This document shows, piece after piece, positions 9,166 through 21,200 of a DNA stretch of 64,000 nt (positions within the stretch are counted from its first letter, which is position 1; each line of letters starts with the position of its first letter). The DNA is taken from assembly GCA_023055425.1 (NCBI GenBank), contig JALGPY010000014.1:436501-500500 (forward strand). Direction: 5' to 3'. The notes beneath the pieces are model-generated. The model did no database searches and was not told where the DNA came from. It saw only the letters and a program-made list of their open reading frames with translations. This stretch comes from Linanthus parryae (taxonomy: Eukaryota > Streptophyta > Magnoliopsida > Ericales > Polemoniaceae). A program made the translations under genes and the position numbers.

Positions 9166-10852
9166 TCTCTACTACTAAAAAGAGTGAAGGAGTTATTAGT
9201 GTTTAACCACTTCAAGTGTTTTTTCACTTGAGGTGTTTCCTTCTTTTTTCGAATACCAACAATACCCCTGAGCTAATTATTGCAGAGCAATTGAATGATT
9301 TTTGGTAACCCATAATATTTATTGATTACTGAGTAACTCCACCCTTTACTCAATTGATTTCTTGGAGCCGTTTCTTTTTCCATCACTCAATAGCAATTGA
9401 ATGATATTTGGTAACCCACAATTTTTATTGATTGCTGAGTAACTCCAGCCTTTACTCAATTGATTTCTTGAAGCCGTTTTTTTCCATCACTCAGAGCCTT
9501 CAATACCGAAATTTGATGCTTATATCAAGCAGAGGTTATGATCTCCACAGTGTACAAGCGTATGGACGGGTATAAATCAATGTACCAATTTTATTTTTTA
9601 TTCATCTTTTCTCTTCCTAAAAAACTGCATTTTTTTACTCAAATCTCATTTGTTTGGTGTAATCTACAGATGTTTAGAGATGCTGTTTTCAGTGAGGTCG
9701 TCGCTGAGGTTCGAACATATCACGTTTTTGTTTCTCATTTCTGTAATCTCCTATTGTATGAAGTGAGATGGTTTCTTAAACTGAACTAGCTACTAATTCT
9801 CTGTGCTCCAGTTCTTGAAAGTTGGGAACCAGATGAAACCGAGCAGCAGAAAGAAGTATTTATAAATGATTTCTCTGAAGTGAGTTAGTTTCTATTCGTT
9901 TCTTCTTCTCTTCGTTGTTGTTACCTTCTTTATTTAGGACGGTTATAACGACGTAGTGGGAGGGTGGAAGGCAAAGCAGACCTGGAGTTCCTCAGGCGAG
10001 CAGAGGTGGGGACTCTTCCTTGCAAACAAGGATTTATTCTCCGTCTTATGTTTGTCACTTCATTGTTTCACCGTTTGCTACTCATTTTGTCGTCAGTTTC
10101 AAGTAGTAATAGAAGTAGTAATAGAATAATATGAACTGTTGTGTTTACTGTTTCCCTTATGTTTGTCGCTTCATTTTGATTGCCTAAATATTATGGGTCT
10201 GGCAATCCAAGCCAAGCCGAGCCAACTAAATTATGAAGATATTCAATAGGTAGTAGAAATAGATTGCTTCCACTTATGTAACACCCTAGCAATTGTAGGC
10301 GCTTGAAGAGAAGGCCTTTTGTTTTGTGTGTGGTCTTCTCAACCTTGAAAAAGAATAACCGTTACAGATGCAGTTTAAGTTTCAATTCTGTATAGTTCTA
10401 TTGTCGTCAAGGTTCATTTCTTTCACCTACTGCTATTGTGGGTTTTGGTGATATGACTGATTCTTATGGTCTGGGTTTCTTCTTAAATTGTGTGATGATT
10501 TGGGTAATGAATTGCATGATTCTCTAGGGTTATGTTTCAGTCTCGATTTCATTAACGCTAAGTTGTTTGACGTTTCATATACTACACTACATCGTTATAG
10601 AAAAACTAAACACATACATAAAAACTACCATTGATTGAGATTGACTATCACGGTCCACAATTCGTTTTTATACGTTCATTTGAATAATTATAATAGAAAA
10701 TTTGTTATATCAATATACACACACACTGTGTATTTAACTAATTTTAATAAAATTTATGTAATTTATGTGTTTATTGTAATTGCTAATGAAATAAATTTAT
10801 CTAAACCTACAAATAAAGATCTCTCACGTGCAAAGCACGTGCTTTCTATTAG
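9166..10852 (+). mobile_element. Non-autonomous Helitron, about 1.69 kb
   Basis: The 5' end is TCTCTACTACTAAAAAG, the hallmark start of many plant Helitrons. The 3' end has a 7-bp-stem hairpin, CACGTGC AAA GCACGTG (10825-10841), followed 11 bases later by a terminal TTAG, a variant of the usual CTAG. The element sits between A (9165) and T (10853), the AT target of Helitrons. No Rep/helicase is encoded. Between about 9510 and 10030 several short open segments bounded by splice-like AG and GT (for example RDAVFSEVVAE and SWEPDETEQQKEVFINDFSE) look like exon fragments of a host gene that I do not recognise. Confidence 0.75.
9287..9498 (+). repeat. Two tandem copies of a ~106-bp unit inside the Helitron
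   Basis: The unit starting GCAATTGAATGATTTTTGG at 9287 recurs at 9393 with few differences. Shared blocks include GAGTAACTCCA, CTTTACTCAATTGATTTC and CCATCACTCA. Confidence 0.75.
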
Positions 10853-12740
10853 TAAAATAAAATAGTGGAAGGACTGTTAAAAACACAAATTCATTCTTCA
10901 ATTGATTGATGCCTCCATTCATTAGCAACCATGGGTGCTTCAAAAAATGTAATAATAAGAGGGAGGACAAGTGGATTTTGAAGTAACTTAACTTTGTAAA
11001 CAATAAATGGAGTTAGGGGTGAGAAAGAGCTTCCTGGAGGAGATGTCTGTGCGGAGGGGAAGATAGAGCAACCCATGCCAAAATCAAGGGAAGCGAGTAG
11101 AGCACCCATTTCAATGTTACAAAATTCTCTTGCGTCTCCGCAAAAGAAGCCATAAAAAAGTATCGTCTCCTCCTCCTCCTCTCCAAGTAGTCGTCCATCC
11201 CTCCTCCTCCTGCTTCACCCTCTCCACTTTCCATCTGATTGAATGAGCAAGCTGAGGGTTGAAGAAAAACCATATCAATTCCCCAAAATTCCATTCCCCA
11301 ATAGTAGTTAGTAGTAGTCGTAGCTTCATTACCAATTGAACTAGGATTATTATTTGGGCCCAAAAGTAATAAGGCCCATTTAGTGCTACTCACCAGCCGC
11401 ACTCACTCTCTATATATTCGCTCTCTCTATTTTCCTATATCTTGGATCCCCCAAAATATATAGTGGTTTCCTTCAGTCTCATTAACATTTGACTCTGAAA
11501 GAGTATTTATATTGATTGATGCAGAGAACCAGTACAGAGAGCATTATATACATCTGTTACCAACGGGTCAATCCAACGGATAGAAATAAATCAACGGTAA
11601 TAAAAGGAAAACCCTAGAGATAACTTGGGCTGAGAGAAGTAGAAGTGGGCTAATAATAGAACCGGCCCATACAAGCTGCTGAAAATGTAGACATAGCCCA
11701 ATAGATAATGATACGGGCTTTTAACTAGAAAGAAATATTACACTTTCATATACATTACTAATATACTTTTTCCTTTTTTTTCCTTAGTCTATTATTATTT
11801 ATTAGTGCTATTATTATTTGGGGTGGGGGAGGGGGGGGGGGGGGGGGGGGGGGGGGGTGTTTGTTAATAGTAAATAAAATAAAATAGCAGAGCATAGCCA
11901 ATCCATGAAGATGATGAGGCCATTGCATGTGCTCCATGCCTAACAGGAAGCTCTTGGATTATTTGCTTCCACGCCACTAGAACTATTTATTTAGCTAGCT
12001 CTCTCAGCTCTTTCTCTAATTCTCATTTGCAAGCTAATTAAGCTATTAATTCTCTTTTTCAAAAAGTTGCTTTATATCTATTTGATTTTACGAGTAATTA
12101 CAGTTTTGGTGTGTATCTCTCGTCTGCTTGCTAACTCGTAACTGCGCGTCTTCGCACATCTTATAGAAACATCGATGATGCCTTTGAGAGGAGAGGAACG
12201 ATGATAATATTTTTTTGTGTATACATAAAAACACACTGATGATATTTGATAATTAACTAGTAGTATATAACTATATATGATGGCCAATAATATTGTTAGA
12301 GATCCTTTTCTTTTCACACCAAACCTTCTTTTTCCCCATTCCTTTCTCACTTCAATCTGTTCGATATGTCCATCTAATTAGTGCTTCTACGAGAGAGGGA
12401 GAAAAAAGGGGTCTCTTTCAGAAGGTGGGGCAAATAGCACGAACCGATCAAATCTTGTTTGGAATCTCACCCAGCATTCCAAAATCCTTTCATGACATGA
12501 TCAAATCTCTGATCTGTCTCTCTGTGGAGAAGGAATGTGTACCATATATGAAGTACTACTTAGTAGTGTAGCCACTAGCCAGTGTAATTAGCACAACATG
12601 GAGTGACTAAGCGAGCGTTAGTTAGTAATGTCTTGTCCCCGAAGGTATATGGGAAGAGGATCAGAGTAGTGCATGATAAAATATGAAATGTCAATCTGCA
12701 ATTCGTTGCCTATACAATCAAAACTAGCTACCACTCTCGT
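10853..12740. other. Gene-free spacer with a 27-G run
   Basis: There is no gene I can support. On the minus strand, 10891-11402 holds an open frame of about 130 codons with an Arg-rich and Gly-rich centre and no recognised family. A run of about 27 G lies at 11831-11857. The stretch 11540-11720 resembles retrotransposon LTR style (CCAACGG and CCCTAG words) but could not be delimited. Confidence 0.45.
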
Positions 12741-12984
12741 CTCTTTTCTTATTCTTCAGCTTGACTTTTTAACTCGTATCCGGATCACTTTGACCAGGTA
12801 ATTTAGATCGCAAAATGATTCGAGTTTTTGATAATTTTTTTAACGTGTTATAGTGCAACGTTTTCTCTCTACGACAGTACTATAAAAAATTATCAAGAAA
12901 TTACATCATTCTAATATCCAAATCACCGAATCAAAGTGACCAAATAAATAGTAATAAAAGTCAAGATGAGAAGAAAGACAAGAG
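12741..12984. mobile_element. Foldback MITE, about 244 bp
   Basis: The two halves are imperfect inverted repeats of each other over roughly 110-120 bp. The left half reads CTCTTTTCTTATTCTTCAGC, TTGACTTTT, GGATCACTTTGACC and TTGATAATTTTTT in order, and the right half repeats these blocks inverted. The apex is near 12865. I found no clear target duplication. Confidence 0.65.
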
Positions 12985-13101
12985 ACATAATGATGCTCAC
13001 TAGTAACAAAAGCGGAATCTTATGAGAATCCTCAATTTACTCATGCATGCATGTTCAACAAGTAACTTAATAGTCGTGATTGAATTTAATTCCATTTCAT
13101 C

Positions 13102-13659
13102 TAGGATGCAAGTTCAAACCGGAAGAACCGCAATCCGAGCCGAACCGGGCGGTTTGGTTCGGTTCGGTTCGGTTTGAAAGCTATTACGGTTCCAGGTTTG
13201 CAAAAATTCCACACCGTATAACACGGTTTGGTTTAGGTTCGAGATACCACAAAACCGTAAAAACCGAACCGTCTATGCAACATATTAGGCTATACAACTA
13301 CCTTAATTGATAACTTCTACACATATATCATATACATTATGTACCTCAAAACCAAACCGAACCCATTAAATGGTTCTGGAAATGATGTAATGTTTTTTAC
13401 TTCATTTTTTAATTGCTTGACATAGAAATTTTAGCAATCATTTGATTGTTGAATGAACTATTAATAAATTTTAAATGAAATAATATATTTCAGAAACCGC
13501 GGTTTAAAACCGAACCAAACCGGTCATTCACGGTTCGGTTCGGTTCGGTTTGGAGCCATGAACGGTCCGGATTAGGTTTGAGTTTTGCCCAAACCGTTAC
13601 ATGCTGTTTGGTTCGGATGGGTGGCAAAACCGGACCGAACCGAACCGTTTTCATCCCTA
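13102..13659. mobile_element. Non-autonomous hAT-type element, 558 bp
   Basis: The ends are TAGGATGCAAGTTCAAACCGG and, inverted, TAGGGATGAAAACGG. They are flanked by an exact 8-bp duplication, ATTTCATC (13094-13101 and 13660-13667), the target size of hAT transposons. The sub-terminal regions are packed with AACCGAACCG/CGGTTCGGTT words in opposite orientation, while the core is AT-rich and non-coding. Confidence 0.85.
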
Positions 13660-13724
13660 ATTTCATCATCCCTCAGTAACACGAGAAATTTTTGTTTGCT
13701 CTAAGAGGAAATGTGACGTGGTAC

Positions 13725-14058
13725 TCTAATCTATTTATGCAATGTCTCTTATACAATTATTTCCAAAACTATAGCTAATCGGATAAAATTGATTCTTCCT
13801 TCAGTTATTGACCCGACTCAATCTGCTTTTATTAAAAATCGTCAAAATAACTGACAACCAACAAATTATTTTAAGCCTGCTAGAGGGATTCGTCAAGGTG
13901 ATCCCCTCCGCCCCTACTTATTTGTCCTTTGTACTGAAGGGTTATCTTGTCTAATCCGTAATGCTGTTTCAAATAATGTTTTTCAAGGCGTTAAAGCTGG
14001 CATTGCTTCACCTACAATTACCCACCTGCTATTCGCGGATGATAGCATATTTTTCTGA
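13725..14058 (+). pseudogene. LINE reverse transcriptase relic with internal deletion
   Basis: The plus strand first reads [18 protein letters not shown] and [19 protein letters not shown], then a stop. After a gap in the domain it reads FKPARGIRQGDPLRPYLFVL and ends in THLLFADDSIFF. These are the plant L1-type RT blocks, with the FADD catalytic box kept. The middle of the palm is deleted between the QSAF and GIRQGDP motifs. Confidence 0.85.
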
Positions 14059-17000
14059 AAAATTTCAAATGCTATTACCCACAGGACATACAGATAAAAA
14101 AAAAGAATGAGTGGGAGACAAAAGATGGTGAATTGCTTACATGTAAGTCTTGTACTGTATGGATTAGAGTATCACGTCAAATTTACTCTTGGAACAAGCA
14201 ATAATTACTCCAGTAACACTCCTCACTAGCTCACGATCATGAGTTTGTCAACATATACGTATGCACGCGTGAAAAATGCTTATGTGAGACACCAATCAAG
14301 GCGCTAGTAATAGCTACTTCTTCTAATTATAGCCTATCATAGTAAAGATCAAAAGAACACCATCCCGAGCTTGTTTTTCAGAAAGATGTTGAGAGCTACT
14401 TAGCCATACCCATTCAACGTCTATCAATTAATCATTTGTTATTATATATTTACAGTAGAATTACAAATTAATGAAGTGATAGAAGTATAAGTTTGTACAA
14501 TTTAATTATTTTCATGCTGAAGGTCTATATATGTTGTTTCATCACACTTAGCTAGCCAGTACTGTATAAGTTTCAAAGTTGACAATGACGCTTTATTAAT
14601 TATGATCAAAGCCGCGCTAAAACAAATTTAATTACTTAGTTACTCCGCTAAAGTAGTCTGGCCCATCATTGTCATGATGAATATGAATTCAAATTTTTCT
14701 TTTAGAAACACTTCTATTTTTCTTGATCCATAATAACTATAATATTAATAATATTCTATGTAAATTAACCTTCTGCTAAATTAATAAATGATCGAGTTTG
14801 CACACCAATTTACCAACACATGCAAATGGTTTACGTCCCACTGTACGTACATATAAGTATTGAGTACCCTAAATAGTTATATTTAGATGCTAATACGTGT
14901 TTTTGCAATGTTGTCTGTTAGAATCGGTTATTGCATATTCACACAGATTCATTTCTTGATCGAGGCACAAATAAAATTAAGCAATGTGCTTATCTTTGTC
15001 GATCTCCAACAATTCATCATCTGTAGTAATGCTCGTGTTTGTGGAGTAGGGAAAGAGTAGCAATTAATCAAACCATGCAAGGATAGTCCGTAGTCCGTAC
15101 TAGTAGCGTGTACCGATCAGACCAGACCAGACCAGACCAGACCAGAACTGGATGGAGAGATTAACTCATTAACTAACTAATTAATGGAAATGCAAATTAA
15201 GAAGAAGGAAGGGTCCGAGAAGGAGACAATTTATGTTATAATAATAATTAATAAATATACATTGTTTACGGGGTGGGGTGTGGGTCGGATTAAAATAAGA
15301 CCCGGGTCATATTGTGGTCGGACTTAGCCCGACAAACGCTGAAAGAACTCACATGACCACCCATGAGACCATGAATGTATTGATGGATGGATTCCCTTCT
15401 AATCAAATTTGGCTGCCTCCCTGGCTGGTTGGCTACTCTTCCGCCCCCTCTCTGTATCCATATCCATGTCATAATCGCACCGGCTCAATTCTTCATTTTC
15501 GCCCTCTATAATTAAAATATAGACAGTGCCATTTCTGCATACTACAAGGATGAAACGAGCCTCTCGTCATGTATGTTATTTAGACATTGTATATTAGTAC
15601 TTGTCTAGCACACGTTTTTTGTTATTCACTGCGATTATGTGAGATATATATGTCCGTTTTAGGTCATGTAGTGTGGTACTATTAATGTAAGTAGTTTGGA
15701 GCAAAATAATACTTGTTATATACACATTAACAATCATCTCTAAATTTATTTTCTTTTGTACTAGTAAATCATTATCAGGTAGTTTATAGAGAATAACCAA
15801 AGAAATAATGAATGTGAGATGGAGGTTGAAGTAAATTAACAAGCTAGGGCCTTGTAAAGCCAACTAGCACAATTAAAGTGCCCCTTAGTCAAAACATAGT
15901 TTAATAATTATTCCTTTTTATGTGTAGAAAATAAAAAGTTTATGTTCCGTAAAATCATTATATTCAGTAATACTTTTGTTAGTATAACAAAGCATATTCT
16001 GGTAGTACAAAGTAATTGATAAAAATAAAAAGTATCATTAGTTGTTTGGAACTTTTGACACGATGCTAATCGATGATGGTAATGAATAGAAAGAGAAACA
16101 ACTTTTTAATTGATCTCTTTGGGATTCATGTCCTCAAATGAAAGCGCCTCTCTCTCTCTTTTGTTTGTGTATATTTATATAATGAGAAAAGCAGGTGTAA
16201 TGCCGTAGTTTATGAGTATGATGGAATAGTAGACTAGTAGTTAACTTTAATTGAAGCACCATAATGTCGGAGTGCCATGGTTTATGGCATGTGAAACCAA
16301 AAGCATCCGTCTTTTGCGGTTTAATTAATCTTCTCGTCAGATTAACCAGCAAGCCATATACTAATACACTACTTCTCTTCCCTCCCTTTGGCCTCTTTAA
16401 CGAGTTCTTTTAACTCATTGAGTACTTCATAACTTTGCGAAACCCTTTAAGTACAAGTAATTAGTTTTTCGTACATACACAATTGGATTTATTTATATGA
16501 GAATGTCAGGTAGTTTTAACGTTATTAAAAAAAGAACAGAAACTGAAAAAATGAATGAATGTGTCAAGATGAAGAGTGGGAACATTGAATCTAGCAATAA
16601 TTGTTGCAAAGAAAAGAAATTGGATGGCAAAAAAAGGAGCTGGTAGCTGCTACTAGTAGTTATAAAGGTAACAAAACATTAATTTGTATGTGTAGTGCTA
16701 GTATTAGAAATGGGTGCAGGTAGCTGTAGCTTTCTGTGCTTACCCCATGAGCTGAAGGAGTAAACACGCAGTGGTTCCTATTTACTGTATATGAGTGAAT
16801 AGAGACAAATGAAACCAATCAAAGTCATATATAGTTCCCTATAAATTTCATGATTCATAGCAAACAAACAAAAAGATGTAGCATGGAATAGGAAAATGCA
16901 TTGGATGACTGTTGTTTTCATTTTCATGAAAGATAGATGTCGACTCATATGAATAATGTTTGGATGTTGAGTGAATTAGGGCAACTAACCAAGGGCGGGG

Positions 17001-17579
17001 AAAGAGGAAATAATAACAACAAAAAGAAAAGAGTAGAAAGATTGCTACCGACTCAATAATAAAAGTTTATGGCTACAAGCTTTGCACTTGATCACTAGTA
17101 GTTGTTGCACAAGAAAAAAAATGCATGCGGTAAGAATAACTGAAATAGGTATATTGTTAATATTGTGGCATGGTTTTTGTATCGAGAATTGAATTAATAA
17201 GAAAAGGAGGTCATGAAACCTTGAGTGTTGACTAGGGATACGGGAACAAATAACAAGAATATAGGTAAATATTGGTACGTGGAGTGGGGGGTTGCATCGG
17301 AGTTAGGGTGGTGATGATGAACAAATAATGGAATATTAAGGTAGGGAATGATGACAGTCCAGTGAGGAAAGTGAATTTCAGGTGGAATTTGAGTTGAATT
17401 TGGGAGGAATTTGAGAGGGAGAATAATAATAGGAGTAGTAGTAATAAGAGTAGTGTTTGGTCTGGGTTAGAGAGCAAAACAAGCGTCATTAATCAGTGTC
17501 TAATTACTACCAGTACTAGTCTTCTTCTTCTATCTCTCCATTGAAGAAGAGAAGTATGAGGGGAGCAACAACAACAACA
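14059..17579. other. Gene-free region upstream of the ARF gene
   Basis: This AT-rich sequence has no conserved coding signal on either strand. A short AGACC tandem array (about six units) lies at 15118-15146. The part nearest the ARF gene presumably contains its distal promoter, but I see no element I would name. Confidence 0.55.
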
Positions 17580-18274
17580 CAGTGGAATTGTTGATTTCTC
17601 TTTCTCTATCTGTGTGTGTGTGTCTGTCTCTCTCTAGTGTGTGTATAGTATCTGATGTCGGGCTGTTGCTAGCTGTAACTTGTGAGCACTACATCTCATC
17701 AACAATAATACTAATACTCTCTCTCTATGTATTTAATCCCTTGTTTTTTCCCTCTTGCCCTCTCTCATTCCACACACAGATACCAGAAGAAAAGAAGATG
17801 ATGATGATAAAGAAGAAGATACTAGTGTTGTAGTAGTAATCAATATAAACCGAATTATTAATAATTATACCCCCCACCACTTGAACAACAAAGTTTTTGT
17901 TATTTGCCTCCCCCGGGTTTCTCTCTCAATCTCCACATTTTCCGGCCGCTCCTCCTCCAGATCTCCCTCCCGCCATCTCCCTCTCCGCCTGAATCTTTCC
18001 TTCCTCCGAATCTTGCCGGACACTCATAGCTTCTACGGAAGTAATCGCCACAACTTCCGGCGGCCTGCATTCCCAGAGATCTCCAGGATTTGGTTGGTTC
18101 CAAATCTCTCAAGTTCCCTACAACTTGATAGAGTGAGCAGCAGCATAAGTTGTGATTGCTTGATTGAGTTTGGTTGCTGGGGACACACAAGAAGAAGATT
18201 GATGAGGAGGACAGGAGGTTTAGTTTCTTTGTTTGACTGACTGATTGAATCTGGGAGCCTCAAAACCACTGACT
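17580..18274 (+). promoter_or_regulatory. Probable 5' leader of the ARF gene with short upstream ORFs
   Basis: The stretch is rich in CT and GT microsatellite sequence (17595-17640), as is usual for ARF leaders. Three short ORFs precede the main start: MSGCC (17655-17672), MMMIKKKILVL (17798-17833) and MRRTGGLVSLFD (18202-18240, ending 34 bases before the main ATG). A TGTCTC word (auxin-response core) lies near 17624. The transcription start is not known, so which uORFs are in the mRNA is inference. Confidence 0.5.
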
Positions 18275-21200
18275 ATGAAGGCTCCCCCTCCATCTTCATC
18301 AAATGGCTATCACCACCCCCACCAGCCCAATTCTGCTGCTGCTGCTGCTGCTGAAGGTATGTGTTGTGTTTTGTTATGTTTATTAACCCACTACTAGTAC
18401 TACGTGCCCCCTTTTTCTCTTCTCTTTGTCATCTTAAAACCTCCTCCTCTTCATGCCTTTAATCATTGCTCATTGCCTCCCCCTCAATTTGCTGTTTTTT
18501 CTTGCTTCAATCAAACAAACTGGCAGCAATTTTTTGTAACTTGTCCCAATGAAACAAGAGCAAACTTTGCCTTCCTCTTTGTAACTTTAAAGAAACTGGT
18601 TCTCCTACAGATAGAGACACACTATTTATCCCTAATCAACCTCATGATTCTTTTCCCCCCAAAGGAATCACGTATTCTACCACAAAGGAAGAGGACTTGA
18701 ATCATTCATGTATGTTAACTCCAATTCTCTCAAATGTGCCCAACTCTGCTACTAGTAGTAAACAACACTGTGTTACCTAACCAAAATTATCCTCAACTCT
18801 GGTCAAGACCTCTATCCCCTATGAACAATCCCAATATTTTCCACCCAATTCTGCTACTCCTTTTCTCTCATTTCAGATACTACTAATAGCTTTCTTGTTT
18901 TAATTGTACTATTCTTATGTTGGCTATCCCTAATCCTGAAGCCTATTTCCATCAGATTGCTGCTAGTGTTTAGCTAGCTCAGTTGATCATCTTCTTTTCT
19001 TTCTTCCCTTGACAGTGGGAAATAACTAAGCATCAATCTTCATTTTCTTTTACTTGAGTTTGTTTGCATTATTTTTGTACATATGCAGATCTTCCAGGTT
19101 TTCAACTTGTTTTGCTTGATATTTATATCCCCAAACTCCCATACCACTAGTTAAATTCTCATCGTGATCTTGATTGTGCCTACTCTCCTTAATGACACCC
19201 AACTTCCTCAACCCCTTATCATCTGCCCACTTTTTCCATTTCGTAATCCTAATTTCCTCCATTCGTTCAGTTTTCTTTTCCGGAATTCTTGTACAGCAGG
19301 AAAACGTCATTTTCGCATATTTCAAAACCAAAGAGATAAGAAAAACTTATCTGTGACTACATGACTTCAAAGGGGGAAGGACTGGTGAATGCAACACATC
19401 ACCTATTCGGTTGAAATAGGGGATGTATTCTGTGAGAATATATTTTCTCCTCAAAGTACATGGCTGAAAGGGGGAAGGGGTAGAGAATGCAATACTTTAC
19501 CTATTTGAAAGGAAAACAGATAAGGAAAGCTGATCTGTGAGTAGTTCTGTATAGATTGATGGGCGGGAAAACCATGAGAGACGACTTTCTAATAGGCTCA
19601 TACAGAAAACATAACAGAAGTTGATTAGTTTGCCTTGAATTACTTTTTATGTAACATTACGAGGATGTTGCCGCGTTTGCTTTATATATATATTGTTTTT
19701 TTGTGTGAATGTTGGAATGTCCTGCCATCGCTTTAATGTCCTCACCCTTGATTCAAATAGGGGAAAGGAAGTCAATTAATTCAGAGTTATGGCATGCATG
19801 TGCGGGGCCGCTTGTATCTTTGCCTCCGGCTGGAAGTCTAGTAGTCTACTTCCCTCAGGGTCACAGTGAGCAAGTACGTTATTTTTTCTTTTGTTCAATT
19901 CCTAAAAGTACTAGCATCTGGGTTCCTAATGGATGATTCTTTTGCTATTACATCTCAGGTTGCAGCATCTATGCAAAAGGACACCAACGGCATCCCCAGT
20001 TACCCTAACCTTCCGTCAAAGTTGATATGCATGCTTCACAACGTCACTTTACATGTACGAGAACTACCTCCTATTTGTACCACTCCTAGACTTGTCAAAG
20101 TCAGAAGCCTCTTATTATCTATTGAATCATTAACTTACCTATTCTATGGGTCAGGCTGATCCAGAAACAGATGAAGTCTATGCGCAGATGACTCTTCAAC
20201 CTGTAACCAAAGTAAGTTTCCACTCTTGAAATGTTGGAATCACTGTCATTGCTTGCAATGTTTCTTTCGATTTGTAATTTATTTTCATGATTGCATATTC
20301 CTGTCGAAAAGTAATGTATGCATTTTTCTATTATAGTATGACCAGGAAGCATTACTTGTATCCGATATGGGCCTCAAACAAAACAGGCAGCCAACTGAGT
20401 TCTTCTGCAAAACTCTTACTGCTAGTGATACAAGCACTCATGGTGGATTTTCTGTCCCTCGTCGAGCTGCTGAAAAAATCTTCCCACCTCTGGTATGTGC
20501 TTCAAAATCTTTCCACTTTGACATGAATAATTTTCATGTTGTGGTATACCGAGTTCTCCCCTCAGTTACTGATAAGAAAGTTATTGCAGGATTTTACCAT
20601 GCAACCCCCCGCCAGGGAGCTGGTAGCTAAAGACTTACATGACCAAACTTGGACGTTCAGACATATTTTCAGAGGTATACTTCCCTTAAAATGCTTTCCC
20701 CCCTTCGGCTCATTCTACTTCCTGATCCTCACTGCTCAATGGTGTAATATCTATGATTGCAATCCACCAAAAATAGCAGATTTCCATCTCCACCACCCTT
20801 TCATACATACTGTCGTGGCATGAAATTTATCTGTGGATTTCTAGCATGTCTTTGATTTCGTTTACCAACAGTGATTGCTTCCTTCTTCCAAGAATTAGGT
20901 TAAAACCTAAGAGATCACTTTGTAACTACCCGTGAACGCTCTTTACTAGATTGAAGCTCTTGGTCTTGATTATTCTACTGGTTTGCAGAGATGGTGTGAG
21001 ATACCTTGGATCCAATCTAACATTATCAACATTATACATTACTCCCAACAAGCTTTAGACTGCGTTGCATTATTCTGAATGACAATATCTAAATATTTGG
21101 GCTTTAATCAGTTGAAAACAAGTAGACTGATATATTCAGCTCCTTCAAATATTCAGGTCAACCCAAAAGGCACCTGCTGACAACGGGTTGGAGCGTATTT

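Noticed and set aside
10891..11402. Minus-strand open frame of about 130 codons with Arg and Gly runs
   Set aside because: No recognised domain, no supporting promoter spacing or homologous exon pattern, and low-complexity composition. Treated as chance.
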